Shown: positions 32,826 through 45,955, numbered from the stretch's first letter. The stretch is DNA of 64,000 nt from Teratosphaeria epicoccoides (GCA_021401465.1 JADDMT010000020.1:124001-188000); one strand, 5' to 3'. Notes: a model not told the origin generated them from the sequence alone. Program-made: numbers and translations.

Positions 32826-34560
32826 ATGAACAACCCGGGTCCTATGCATTATAACCTAAACACTCTGAATAGTACTACGCTAATCGCTACTAGCTTCGCT
32901 ATAGCTAGCTCTAATTAGCGCGTGCATTAACATTAGTATAGAATTAGGTCTAGCAGATACTATAGTAAGCTATATAGCGTATGTATTACTAATCCGAGTA
33001 ACCCTCATCTTAAAAGGCTTGTGTACTAATTGCTTTTAGAAGAATCAGAAGAGGTAGTGTTTACTATATACTAGGTTAGACAAGCTAGGCAATAATCCGG
33101 CTAATCAGAGTGCTTTGCTGCCTAGTAGGAAGAATCTTAGGCTATGTTCTAATCTACTAGTTCTAATCTACCTCCTCCGCTAACCCTTTAGCGGCCTTTA
33201 AGGCGTCCTCGTCAGAATTTTGATGAGAATAATCTACCTCGTTTGCCTAGCTAGATAACATTAAGAGGCAGCGTAATTAAGAGCTACGCTACTATAATTA
33301 GTATAACAAGCACGTGCATTGTAACCTGCTCCTTTATGTCAATAATCTGACTAGTCTGGTTACTAATTATGACGTAGAGGACTTCTTTATCAAGTAGTTT
33401 AGAGAGGGTCTCTAGCCTACTAGGCCTTGTCTAGCATTTAGTACTAAGTCAGAGTATGACCTAGAGGATCTCATTACTCATAGGACCCTTGTCTATCTTC
33501 GTTAGGCAGAAGAAGCTTACGGTAGGCAGAGTATTATTAGCAGGGAATTAACAGTTAGCGATTAGGCAACTAATCATAGCTTGAACCGCCTTAGTAAGAG
33601 AATTAATGCTCTGACTTGTTAAGTCTAGGGTAGGCATTATCTGCCTCCTCGCTACGCTTGTACTCCTATCCTACTAATCGTCAAGGATGAGTCGCTATTA
33701 AGTAAGGAGCCTGTAACACTACAGTAGTCGTATTAGACCTAATCTGTTCTGAATATAATGCTCTAGAATATAAGCCTTATTTAGAGCCCTACGTCTAGTC
33801 ATTAGAGTACAGCATTCTCTAACGTTATTAGTCGTCTAATTACTAAAAGTTAGGAGCAAATAGCAACTTTGTCTCTAAGCCCCTTTGCTCCTCTAACTAG
33901 GTGTTAGCCTACTAACACCTATATGACTAGCATAAGCCTAACTGCTTATAGGAGCCTAGGTAACTAGCGTGTTAGCAGTATTTGCAACTAGCCCTCTAGT
34001 AACATTAGAATGCTGTCTCCTACTTAGCTGTCTACTAAGCTTAAGCTTAACTTTCCTAGGATTAGTTAATATGCTGCTAGCTATAGTACTCTATGTTAGA
34101 GTTAGAGTCTATGTTTAGCGTATTAGAGTTTGTATTCTGCAGGTCTAAGCCCTCTAGCTACTATGTAGAGGCCTAGGCTATAGTCGCCTTTAGCTCTTTA
34201 AGCTCCCTCTCCTTAGTTTAGTCGCATCGATCTATTATATAGGATTACTAAGGCTAATTGTTAAGAGCGCGCTACTACATATAACGACTTATAGGGTTGT
34301 CGTCAGGTTACGCTTACTAATCTGTTAGAGGTCTCTAACTCTTGTTAGTTTCATCTAGGTACCTCTAACTAGTCGGACATTTCTAAAGCAAGCTTGTATT
34401 GTCCTAGTAGTAGGCCTTAAGCTAGTAGGAATCCGGCCCTCATAAGCTCGTAGCCTAGTAGTTAGAGTTCTTAACCTTAGCGTAGCAGTCAGAGCTATTA
34501 ATCCTAGCGTAGTAGTAGTAGTTCTCGTAGTCTAAGTATAGGTTACAAGTAATGTAACTT
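32826..34560 (+). pseudogene. Opposite-strand, gag-like frame inside Copia D
   Basis: ATG 32826 reads MNNPGPMHYNLNTLNSTTL. After one frameshift near 33245 a coherent protein follows: YNKHVHCNLLLYVNNLTSLV, NYDVEDFFIK, FREGL.PTRPCLAFSTKS, EDLITHRTLVYLR, AEEAYGRQSIISRELTVSD. This has the texture of a capsid (gag) domain followed by a low-complexity tail. It is on the plus strand whereas D's gag-pol is on the minus strand, and it lies between D's RNase H and its 3' LTR. Stops are mostly TAG/TAA. Either D carries an antisense accessory gene, or another gag-bearing fragment was inserted; no LTR or duplication supports the latter. Confidence 0.45.
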
Positions 34561-34569
34561 GTTAGGCGG

Positions 34570-37500
34570 AGATTTTAGTTAACATATAAGATTCCTAAGG
34601 TAGCAGGTTATCTAGTATATTTGTAGTACTACTATCTAGTAGCAGATGTATGCATAATAAGAACTAAAAAGCTACTTCCTTAGCTGAAGCTACTCTACTA
34701 CTCTGTTAAACTAGGTTCCTAGTTTTGGCTTCGTCAGACTATTAGCAACTATGTTAGAGGTCTTAACAAAGCTAATAGATATGATTCCCTTCTTACATAG
34801 ATCGCATTAGTAGTAGTAGGCTATGTTAATATAGTTTAACCTCTCGCTTGCGTAAGCATTCCTAGTAAGGGTAATTGCCGCTTAGTTGTCTCCTTGCAGC
34901 TATACTATAGGTAACCTAATCGCGAACTTTATCTCCCCCTTAATGAGTAGGCTCTAACTAATATGTCGCTCTATCTTCATATCTTAGAGAATCTGACATA
35001 GGAACTACACTACTTTACACATCTTACTATTCCTATGTATTCTGCTTCTATTATAGATCTAGCTACTAACTTCTACTTCTTACTCGCCTAAGATATTAGA
35101 CCTCCTACTAGCATGTAGACATTACCTAGGACTAATATACAATCTATCTTGTCTATTACGTAGTTAGAGTTAGAGTATCCTTCTAGTATTCTCTGACCCT
35201 TTGCTATATAGATAATCCTAAGGTCCTTTGTCAAGCGCATGTATCTTCCTAGCTTCTTTAGGGCTTACTAGTAATGCTTAGCTAGGTCTGACACATACTA
35301 GCTTAATCTTCTAAGCGTAAACGTAATGTCTAGTTAGGTCAGAATGCCTGCGTACATCTATCTCCTAATACCTTCCTAGTATTCCTTACAATTTGTATTA
35401 TAGCTGTCTATTAGTAATTAGGTTAGTGTAGCGCTCTCATTAGTCATTATGAGCTTGTCTAGAACTTTGTCGATGTAGTGTGTCTAATCTAGCTATAAGG
35501 TGCCTGCTTTTTAGTCTCTAACTATTCTAACGTTTAGTAGGTATGTTGCCTTACCTAGGTCCTTAATCTTAAAGAATGTCCTAAACTTGCTCTTGAACTA
35601 ATTCACATCGCCTATGCTCTTAGCTCTAATCGTGATGTTATTAACATAGACTAAAATCATTAGCTTTTAAGAGTTATAGACAAAAAGGCAGGGGTCTATC
35701 TTACTCTGATAAAAGCTAATCTTCTTAATCTTTCCCTCGCATAGCTAGTACTAGTCTCGGGCTGCTTGCTTTAAGCTGTATAGACTTTTTAGTAGCTTTA
35801 ATACCTCGCTAGGGTTAACCTTTACACCTAGTAGAGCTTGTATCAGAATGCGTTCCTTTAGGACTAATTTAGTAAAGGCGTTATTAACATTAACCTAGTG
35901 TAACTCCTAGTTGTTTATGTAGACTATAGCCATAAAGATCTAAATAGTATTATGTCTGACTATTAGAGCAAAGGTGTCTTCAAAGTTAACTCTAAGGATC
36001 TAACTAAAACCTCTAGCTACTAGCCGCACTTTAAACTTGTTAACTAATCTATCTATGTTATACTTTACATTAAAGACCTATTTTGACATGATTAGGTAAG
36101 CATCCTTTAGTATAACTATTGTTTTATATGTCTAGTTGCCCTTAAGTACTCTAATCTCTGCCTAGATAGCCTCTAACTATAGGTGTCCCTATTCTTTGTT
36201 AGAGATAGCCTACTCGTATGTCTTTAGGATAGGTATCTTCTCTAAAAGTCGCATTCTAGCTCCTACTACTACTATGCCATATTCTTCTACCTATGTAGTA
36301 AATGTAACCTAGTCGCCCTCATACTAGTAGGTATCCTCATCTATGCTTGATTTAATCATAGCATCATAAATCGCAAGGTTTCTATTATCCTTTTCGCCTT
36401 CTCTTGCCTACTATCGTCATTCTAATCGCGACCTCTCTTACTAGTAACCTTGCTTGACTATCTTAGATTATGCGCTACATCTCTGACTCTAATGCCCTTA
36501 GATGCCCCTAACCTTGCTCTTGTCCTCTTGCTAAGTACTGCAGGTAGTACGACTAGTAGGTTTAGCACTTCTAATGCCTCTAGCGGCTAGCCTAGCTCTT
36601 TTGCATGCTCTGACTTATGCTCTTAATCAAGATCATGTCTCTTAATGACTTTGTTAGTCTTAGTTTAGGTAGTACCTAGACAGGTGTCATAATCCTACAG
36701 GTTGCCTATACTAGGTTTAGGGTAGTTAGCTTCTTAGGCAGACGTCTAACTAGCCGTCACGTTAGTAGGGAGCTGCTTTAATTCTTTAGAGTAAAGCTAA
36801 GATTCAAATTACCCCCCTTGCTTTCTTCGAAGAATTTGACAGATCCTGTCATAATAACCTTCTTTATGTCTAGCGCCTAAACCTTCTATATCTTAGTAGT
36901 GCCTTCGACGTACCTAATAAACACGCCCTCCTGTCTGCAATTTATAAGCTTGTCCTTTCTTAAATCCTTTAGTAACAACTTAGGGTTTATATGCAGAATG
37001 ACTTAGTACCCCTAAATGCAGATATAGTCTACTAAAGGCCTTTACTCTAACTAAGCTTCTTCTAGCGTAATCAAGAGATTGTCAATTTTTAGTAGGCATA
37101 GGTTATACACATATTAGCTTGTAATTAGAGCTTCTAGCTAGAATTCTGTAAGAAGTCCTATATCTTGTAACATTGCTCTAACGACCCTTTTAGCATCACT
37201 AATGTGCTTTTCCGCAAGTCCGTTCACGCAAGAGTCATATACCTTAGCTAGGTTAAGCGCTATGCTATACTCTGACTCCTACTAACCTAGTAGAGACGTT
37301 AGCTCTAGCGCGTTATTAGTCTTTACTACTATTAGTTTACCTCTGTTAGTCTTAAGCTTAATCTTCTTACGCTAGCGATATAGAGCGTCTACTATGTTAG
37401 ACCTATGTTTTAGCGGATATGCCTATGCCTTTTGCGAGTAGTTGTCTACAATGATAAGGAAATAGTTGTAACCTTCTCTTGATAATAATAAAGGGCTATA

Positions 37501-38974
37501 GATGTCGATTAATATTAGCTCAAGAATCTAACGCTTTCTATCTATAACCTTTCCTTGCTTCTTATTTATATTAGCAAGACTATAAGCTTTATAGTCAAAG
37601 CTATTAACTATAGGTATTAGGTTCTTTAGGGTCGTGACCTTATGAAGAGACTTAAGCTTTATCTGACTATAATATAGAAAGTAGTAATACTAAAGGTCAT
37701 AGGCTTTACGTGCCTTTAGTTAAGAGTTGTCCTCTATGTCTACTATTAGAGCAAGCAGGGATTCTAGCTAGTTTTAGCTCCCTCTAACTAAGCTATAGGC
37801 ATGCTATGAATCTTCTAGAGTTAGTATACGCTACCTTAAGAGCAATATTCTAAAATCAGATTAATGTTTAAATTTACTTTGCAGAATGCATTAGGAAGCA
37901 TTATTCTAACTAAGTTAAATTTGCGAACAAGCTTTTGTCCTAAGATTAGAGTACTACCTAGTTATAGGACATAAATTATAGGAACTACAAGACTCCCTCT
38001 AAACGCGTTAGAGATTACTATTTTACCCCTATGTTTGCTCTCTAAGAAACTACCCCTAACTTTGATTTGTCTTAGCTGCATTAGGTTTAGATTCCTAAAG
38101 AGATCCTTATTATCAGACATGTAGGCTAATGCGCTAGAGTCAAGGAGAACCGCACTTTGTTTAAGCTTGCCCTTTACGTTAGCTATAGCTTCTGCCTACT
38201 TGTATTTGTCATCTAATTCGTCAGAGGAATCAGAGTACTCTGAAGATGCCAAGTCCTTAGAGTTAGAGTCAGAGTTGCCTGAGGATAGCGACATGTCCGC
38301 ATCTATAGCATAGGCCTTAGCCTTCTTGTGCTTTCGCATGTCTATGCGCTTCTTATCCTTCTTACCTAGGCGCGATTTGCTCTAACTATACTTCTTGCTC
38401 TTTATCTCTAATGCTTTAATCTTCTAAGTCAGAGACCTTAGATTAGTGTTCCTCTAGCGAGGTAGACTACTATAGCGCTTACGTGGCTTTTCCTTTAGTG
38501 CCTTTTATGCGTCAGGTAGTCGTAGGTACTTCTACACAATATAGTTAGGAGAACCGCAAAGGAAGTACGCTCTACCCTTTCTGACTTCTGCGCTTATTGT
38601 AATGTTAGAGCCCTTTAGACGCAATTCCTCTTCGAATAGGATGTGCAGGATTCTCTAACTATCCTTTATACCTATTAGATTAATGTTATGTCTTAGGTTA
38701 TAGTAGTGCTTAGGTAGAGCATTAAGAAGCTATTAGACGACTCTGTCCTACGTGTATAACATCCTTATCTTAGGTTTAACATTAATGATCTTTCGTAAAA
38801 GGTTTGTAAGTATCGTATAGGCGTCGTTAATACTCGTATCCTTATCTATCTTGTATATTGTGTACTATTACTAGTATATCCTTAAGGATGTTAGAAGGTT
38901 CTTCTTGTATTTTAAGAGTAATACAGCCTATGTCTCCGCGGCTGTCTTAGACTTAAGCGTCAGAGTACTATTAG
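34570..38974 (-). pseudogene. Copia D gag (3' part), protease, integrase, RT and RNase H, RIP-broken
   Basis: Read leftward from the B2 insertion. A decayed zinc knuckle lies near 38560 (YFLCGSPNYIV, with Tyr replacing Cys and His). Protease is near 38140 (AVLLDSSALAYMSDNKDLF, the LLDSGA site). Integrase spans about 37900-37000 (FLIIVDNYSQKA, VVKTNNALELTSLL, NGLAEKHISDAKRVVRAML), giving the D, D and N-G-x-A-E-residue region of Copia integrases. RT follows, with the box YVDD reading VYVNN near 35655. RNase H is near 35050 (VARSIIEAEYIGIVR, the A-E-Y motif). Integrase before RT is diagnostic for Ty1/Copia. Many TAG/TAA codons and D-to-N changes at the RT site make it dead. Confidence 0.85.
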
Positions 38975-39445
38975 TGTCATAAGGGTAGGTACTAATAGCA
39001 GGAAGGTAACTAGGTATTAGACTCGCAGAGCTGTAAAGAATATCGACAATAGCAGTTAACCTTGTAACTAACTATCCCCTAGGGAAAGGGAATTAAATTA
39101 AGCACGAAGCTCCTAACTACCTGTCCTAAAGCCATCCCTATATACTAGAGAGACAGAGCAGCTCTGTTAGATCTGTCGACAGACCTAACAGATCTATGTC
39201 TATAGATCTGTAGACTAACCCTACAGATCTAAGGGTCTGTCATCCTACGACAGATCCCTTCTTCCTTGTAGGCCTATAGATCTATAGACTAACCCTACAG
39301 ATCCGGGGATCTGTCCTCACGTGACAGATCCTTTCTCCTATGACTATGCCTATAACTTATAGTACTCCTATGACTATACCTATAACTTATAGCACTTAGG
39401 ACCCTCACGATCCTGAAACCTATAGTACTCCTAACACTCATGACA
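38975..39445 (-). repeat. 3' LTR of B2
   Basis: 471 bp, TGTCATAAGGG to ACTCATGACA. About 30 bp longer than the B1 LTR because a CTATGACTATACCTATAACT-type unit is present in two tandem copies near 39345-39395. Confidence 0.9.
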
Positions 39446-39525
39446 CTATCCCCCTCTTAGCCTAGCTCGTCCCTAAGCTACCTTATTAGTACGGGGTTTC
39501 TCTTGTCATTTCCTTTTGTGCCGTG

Positions 39526-40158
39526 ATGTCTTCTCTTTCTACATTACTGCCTTGTGTCATCCTAGACACTAACGCCCCTTTAACGTAGAAACGTAAACAC
39601 CGCGCGAATCGAATCTATCGTTAGGGCTAGGACAGCATAAAGTCCTGTACTTAGTGTCAAGAGTTAAAGCTCGTTTGTTAGGTACACATTTCCTCGGGGA
39701 AATGTTCGCAATGTTACTTTAGTAACTATCAAAGTTACGACGCGAAGGTAACAGAGGTCGAATAGAAGAAGTTAGGCGATTAGCGGAAAAGACTAATTAC
39801 TAATCTCGATCGTGCAAAGGCGGTCCTAGCTAAGGCTTCGCAGAAGATAATAGAGGCGCATACAAAGGAGATACGTCTTCGAAAACAGTTAGACGCGGTC
39901 GACTAGGAGGTCGAGGATAGTCGCGCTCTCGAGGAGCGTGAGATCAGGGAGGATAAGGCTAAGGAACAGGCTCTCTCGCAGGCTAGGTTTCTTCTTAACC
40001 TAGATCCTTTAGCGGGTCTTACTCTTAGTCCTACGACATAGAGCGTAATAGAGGGTTTTACTAACGCCTCATATTAGGGTTTCCTGGATGGCGTGATAGC
40101 CGAGCCGATCGACAGCGTCTCGCAGGAGTCTAGTCATGGCTTAGGATCTTCTTCCTAG
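39526..40158 (+). pseudogene. Antisense Cys-cluster/coiled-coil gene of chromovirus B, copy B2
   Basis: ATG 39526 to TAG 40156-40158, 211 codons, same length and start (MSSLSTLLPCVILDTNAPLT) as the B1 and B3 copies. The cysteine cluster reads SCT-CQELKLVC then KCSQCYFSNY (the last Cys is Tyr here). Next are KVTEVE-KKLG and a long charged helix (AHTKEIRLRKQLDAVD, REIREDKAKEQALSQARFLL), with the tail GFLDGVIAEPIDSVSQESS. Its 3' end overlaps the end of pol (TAA at 40143-40141 on the other strand) by about 18 bp, tail to tail. All internal stops are TAG, which fits Gln or Trp codons changed at CpA. Confidence 0.8.
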
Positions 40159-43100
40159 GTTCGTTCCTTTCTCGAAACTCCGTATCTTTTGCTAACAGTT
40201 TTGCAGATGTTCTAGGGGTTCCTAGGTGTTCTCGGTACTCCCATATCCTTCCCATTTTACTAAGTACTCTCGCTGTCTGTCCCGCTAGCGAGTGTTAACA
40301 ATCTTTTCGACAGTGTACTCTAGTTCTTCTACTTTAGGGTCAAGTAGTAAGGGTTCCGTTTGCAGCGTGGCGTCTAGCGCTACTTGTTCTAGCAGAGAGA
40401 CATAGAACACAGGGTGTATTCTTATCTGCTTAGGTAGCTATAATTCAAAATTAACTAGTCTCTTCTTAGCCTTAATCCTGAATAGTCCTAGTTTTATAGC
40501 GTCTAGTTTTTTACTTAGCTTGTCTAATTTGATGTGACGGCAGAGGAGATACACCTTGTCCCCCTCCTTTAGAATTAGTCCCTTAATTCTCTTACGATTC
40601 GCGTACTATGCCATGTTCTGCTAATAGAACTATAGGTCGAGTCGTGCTTCTGTTTGCAGTCGGCGTAGATGTTCTACTCGTCTGAGTGCTACTAGGTTCG
40701 GCTTACTAGCTAAGACATCCGGAATGTCTTCTATAGCTAATCTATATGCCATCTAAAAAGGCGAGAGTCCTGTCGACTCTGCTAGCATACTATTATACGC
40801 GAGCTGTGCTATTAGCAACAACTCTACCTAGTTGTTCTAGTCCCTATTCACATAGGATTAAAGGTACTATTCTAACGTCTGATTTAGACGTTCTGTCTGT
40901 CTATCTGTCTAAGGGTAGAAGGAAGTACTTAGTCGATGTTTGACCTAGAATTGTCTCATTAGGGCTCTCTAGAAGTTAGAGGTATACACAGATCCTCGAT
41001 CTGTTACTAGGTCCTATAGCATGCCATGTAGTGCTACTACCTATTTAATGAAGACATGCGCGATATCTTTAGTCTTAAAGTCTTCGTAGTAAGGGATAAG
41101 CTTCCTAAACTTAGTGAATCGGTCGACTACTACTATGATCCTGTCAAAGAACTCATTCGTAGTAGGTTCTCTTGACTAAGGTAGTTTAACGATGAAATCC
41201 ATGGCAAGCGATTCCTATGGCCGTTAAGGTACCTTAAGTAGTCGTAGTAGCCTATATAGTTTGTAACAGTTATGCTTACTTCGTTAGTAAGTTACATATT
41301 AACAGACGTAGTCCTCGATTACCTTGCTCATCCTAGGAAAGTAATATTCTTGTCAAAGAATTTGCTTCATTTTAGACACTCCTAGGTGTCCTGCCTAAGG
41401 TACGTCATGTCGGAGTCATAGTAGCTCTAATCGTAAAGACGTTAGCATGTATACTAATCCTTGAAACAGAAGGATTCTGTCTTCGTCTTCCTAATCCTCC
41501 TGTCCATTAATGTCGTCGCGGATAGCGAGTGCAGTTAGGTCGTAGACTAGCGCGTTCTTCAGGTCGTCCTGAAATTCACTAGTCTATGTAATAGTCATAG
41601 CCGCGAGTCAGTTAACTCCTAGCGTGCTATCGCTATTTTCCTAGAGAATAGCATGTTTCTCCTGCTTCACGCCCTTCATATAGTCCGTCTAGCGGCTAAG
41701 TGCATCGGCGCGCGTGTTATTAGTCCCCTTGCGATAGACGATCTTGCAGTTAAAACTAGAGAGCTCCTTACTCTACCGAACCTGTTGTCAGTTTAACTCT
41801 TTCGTCGTTATGAAGTATCGCAAGTTCTCATAGTCTGTGTAGACCGTGACCTAGTGCTTAGAACCCTCTAAGTAGACTCGCTAGGCCTTGTAGGCGTCTA
41901 CTATAGCTAGAAGTTCTTTGTCGTAGATGTCATATTAGAGTTTAGGTCTAGACAATTTCCTCGAGTAGTAGGCGACTAGCTGTAGTCGTCTACTCGGTCC
42001 TAGTTAACTTAAGCATGCCCCGAGTACTACGTTAGAGGCATCTGTTTCGACTATAATAGGCTTATCTAGGTCGAATACAAGTAAGATTAGCTAATCTGTG
42101 AATCGTCGCTTAAGTTCCTCGAAGGCATTCTGTTAGGCGTCGTCCTACACAAATAGTGTATCCTTTATAGTAAGAGTCGTAAGTAGTGCTATAATCTTCG
42201 AATAGTTTGCTACAAATCTTCGGTAGAAGTTAGCAAACCTAAGGAAGGACTATACTTCCTTAACATTAGTTAGCGTAGGCTACTCTTTTACGACTTAGAC
42301 TTTCTTAGTGTCTATCTTGATTCTATTTCATGCTACTACGTAGCTAAGGAATTGTACTTCCTGCTTATGAAACTCGCTCTTCTAAGGCTTAACCTTTAAC
42401 TAGTAATCCTGGAGTTTCTAAAGTACCTTACGTACGTAAGTCCTATGCTCTTCGATCGTCTAGGAGTAGACGAGGATGTCGTCTAGGTATACAACTACAA
42501 AGACGTCGAGGTACTCTCGTAGCACATTGTTAATAAATGCCTGCTATGTAGCTAGGGCGTTTGTCAACCTAAATAGCATGACTATATACTTGTAATGTCT
42601 AAACCTAGTTCGGAATGTAGTCTTCTATTCTTTGCCTTCCTTAATTCGAAGTCGGTTATACGCTCTAGGTATATCGAACTTCGAGAACTACATTGCTCCT
42701 TATAGGCGGTCCTGTAATTCCGAGAGCAAAGGAAGTAGATAACTATTCTTTATCATGATGTCGTTTAATCTACAATAATCTATGTAGAGTCGCTAGTTAT
42801 CTTCCCCCTTAGGCACAAACAGGATCGGATATCTAGCTAGGGACTACGACTCGCGGATGAAGCCTTTCCGGAGGTTGTCTTCTAGGTATTTCCGGAGAAT
42901 CTCTAGTTTCGCCGCTAATAACAGGCGAACTGATTACTTCGTTAGTGTCTTGCTAGGGAGTAAGGGTATCCCGTAGTCCTACTCCTAGTGTTCTGGCAGA
43001 GCTTCTTAGTCAGGTTCTTCCTCGAAAAGAGTAGCGAACTCTTTATACTTATTAGGAACTATGAATTCGACCCTGACTTCTATTTGCGTCGCTTTAACCT

Positions 43101-45425
43101 ATAGGACGTGCACTTCCTGTTCTAGATCCTTGATAGCGGCTACTATCTCGCTTGAAGTCATAACACATATTTCGATCTTGCCTAGTATGTCGTACACTAT
43201 AGGTAGAGGTATCGATCTTAAGAGTTCTAGGAACTAGATCCTCTTATTCTTCTAGTCGATATAGGGGTTAGCATTTCTTAGCTATAGCAACCCTAGTACT
43301 ACATCCGAGCCTAGTGACTCCGTAATGTTAAACTAGAGCATCTCTTAGTAGTGTCCTATCTGCAGAGGCATTATCTCGGTTTCTTTGTCAACTATTCCTT
43401 GGTTGTACATAACCGGCTTTCTGTTAATCGCTTGTAGCGAGAAAGCATTCGTCTTCGCCTGTAGCTTTATCCTAGCTGTCCTGGCGAACTTGGGCGTCAT
43501 GAAGATTCTAGTATATCATGAATCTATTAAGGCCCTAGCTAGCGTCTCGTCGATATGTACCTATACTCTAAGGTTGTTCGCGTATCTGGCGCCGATCGTA
43601 GCACATCGTTACAGCCCTGTCTAGTCTGTCTGTAGGTCTAATTCCGGCGGACCTTGTCGTTTCCTAAATAACTGTCTTCACGGACTAGTTCAGGGATCGT
43701 ACGGTCTCGGCTTCTTCTCTAAGCGTTACTGTTTTCTGGCCTAAGAGGTCGTTCTCGCTCTTAGCCTCGCTGTTCCTGCGTGTTTCTTGCGTACTCTATC
43801 TTTAAGTAGTAGACTTAGAGTTGTAGCGCTTATGAAATCTGAATACCTTCGTAGGTCCGGTAGCCTCCCTAGGGCGTAAACTCTACCCCGAACGGTATAA
43901 TTTCTTAGACAACTTTCTGATGCGCGTGAGGTTAAGCTACAACTAGTAGTCTCCTTAGGTGTCGTCGCATATAGTCGGCTAGTTTATCATACTAAAGCTA
44001 GTCGACATGTTGTACTCTATTAATCCATGGGCAAGCCTAAGCCTACTAGTTCTGTATAATTCGGATAATACTAAGCCTGATGTTATGCGGCGGCATAGCC
44101 TATCGCTCTATGCTCTTGTCTTCCTCGGAATCAGGAATGACGGCTTCGACAATCTCGTAGTTGTCGTCCGAACCTTCTTCTTCTTCTTCTAGCTCCTGTT
44201 GCCTTAGGACTATCGTACTAGAAGGTGTACCCCTTAGCGCACAGATCGACTATGCCTTGTTTTGGCTAGGGTACTATCCGGAACTATCTTTATTACTCAT
44301 GTGAATTCGACAATCGTCGTTATAGCATGCAGTCTAAGTAAGTGCGGCATAGTCTAGTTCTCGAGTAGCGGCGGCCTTTTGCTTAGGTGCTGTTGTTGTC
44401 GCGCGAGCCTGCTCTGTCCTAGGTAGTTCCTGTCGTTACTTCTTAGCAAAACACTCGCGGGCAAAGTGTCCTTTCTTTCTATAGTTGTAGCACTCGAGAT
44501 TACTCTTGTCGAATAGCTTCTTCAGACTATTCTAGGGAGGAGAGCCCTTCTGCGGCTTTCCTTAGGGTCTATTCCTTAGACACCCCTTAGTCGCATCTAA
44601 CTCCATAGGTTAGAGACTATAGTAATCGCTTCGCTATTTTAGTGCTAATTGTTAGACCTTATAGTTAGCCTATGCTAGCTTATGATTTCTATGTTGTCGT
44701 TCTTGCTGTCATTCCTAGATGCAATTATCGATTCTAATCGCGAGATCGCTTATTTCCTTGAATGTCGTTAGCTGATCTCCTCAGGCAATTTCGTCTTTAA
44801 CTGTCTCCTTTAGTCCCTAGTAGAACTAAGCGGCTAAAGCATTATCATTCTAGTCGACTTGAGTAGAGACAGTCTAAAAGTCCGCGTAGTACTTAATAGC
44901 AGAGCCCTTCTGCTAGATTCCTAGGAGAGCTCTCTTAGCCTCTTGTTGCTTATTACTAAGCCTAAAAGCTTCGCGTAATGCCTTAAACAAAGACTTGTCT
45001 AAGTTAAGAATCTCCCTAGTAGTCGTCTTCCTGGCTTTGACGTTACTAACGTGATCTAGATAATCTGTTAGATAAGGCTAGATAAACTCGAACACTAGTC
45101 CCTTTAGGTAAGAGACAATATACATCATTCGCTTATAATGTGTTGTAAACTATTCCGTATCTACGTTAAATGCTAACTAGCATTATAGGATAAACATCTT
45201 AACCTAAGATTGTTGTCCTATGAACTCTGTAGGGCTTCCTATCTTAAAGCCGTTATTACCGTGTCTATTCCTAGTAGTTAAACCTGCGACAGATGCTAGA
45301 GCTATCTCGCTAAGGTGAATGGATTTAAGCTACTACGTAATTTAAGGTATAGCGGCAACTTGTTCTCGTAGTGTTAGTTAATTGTCGCTAGAAGTTAAAC
45401 TAATAGCTAAAGAACTACTTAACAT
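40141..45425 (-). pseudogene. B2 gag-pol with chromodomain, RIP-broken
   Basis: ATG 45425 (MLSSSLAISLTSSDN), gag, zinc knuckle near 44490 (LECYNYRKKGHFARECFAKK; one Cys is Tyr), protease near 43520 (VHIDETLARALIDS, then TGA for the Gly of D-S-G; VVLGLL-LRNANPYID farther on), RT about 42900-42400, RNase H near 42000, integrase 41700-40750, and chromodomain near 40250 (EYLVK-EGYGSTENT-EPLEHL). It ends with TAA at 40143-40141. Domain order is that of Ty3/Gypsy chromoviruses. Most stops are TAG/TAA. Confidence 0.82.
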
Positions 45426-45484
45426 AGGCGTATGTTAAGCGCTCGACAAGTCCCCTGATACTTCCTTAGAAGTAGTGCTTAAAA

Positions 45485-45955
45485 TGTTATAAGGGTAGGT
45501 GCCGATAGCAGGAAGGTGACTAGGTGTTAGACTCGTAGAGCTGTAAAGAATATCGATAATAGTAGTTAACCTTGTAACTAACTATCCCCTAGGGAAAGGG
45601 AATTAAATTAAGCACGAAGCTCCTAACTGCCTGTCCTAAAGCTATCCCTATATACTAGAGAGACAGAGCAGCTCTGTTAGATCTGTTAACAGACCTAACA
45701 GATCCGTGTCTATAGATCTGTAGACTAAACCTACAGATCTAAGGGTCTATTATCCTATGACAGATCCCTTCTTCCTTGTAGGCCTGTAGATCTGTAGACT
45801 AACCCTACAGATCTAGGGATCTGTCCTCACGTGACAGATCCTTTCTCCTATGACTATGCCTATAACTTATAGTACTCCTATGACTATACCTATAACTCAT
45901 AGCACTTAGGACCCTCACGATCCTGAAACCTATAGTACTCCTGACACTCATGACA
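45485..45955 (-). repeat. 5' LTR of B2
   Basis: 471 bp, TGTTATAAGGG to ACTCATGACA, followed by ATTAG. Compared with 38975-39445 the differences are largely CG versus TA (GTCGAC/GTTAAC) and CA or TG versus TA. Confidence 0.9.

Larger units (their letters stand above)
38975..45955 (-). mobile_element. Complete chromovirus B2, 6981 bp, inside Copia D
   Basis: LTRs 38975-39445 and 45485-45955, both 471 bp, with a perfect ATTAG duplication (38970-38974 and 45956-45960). Its coding strand is minus. It lies within D's gag, which continues on both sides. The polypurine tract is seen as CTATCCCCCTCTTAG on the plus strand beside the 38975 LTR. Confidence 0.92.

Noticed and set aside
43385..43624. Hydrophobic 79-codon frame, repeated at 60114-60335
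   Set aside because: It is the shadow of the B2/B3 protease on the opposite strand; both copies follow from shared ancestry of pol.
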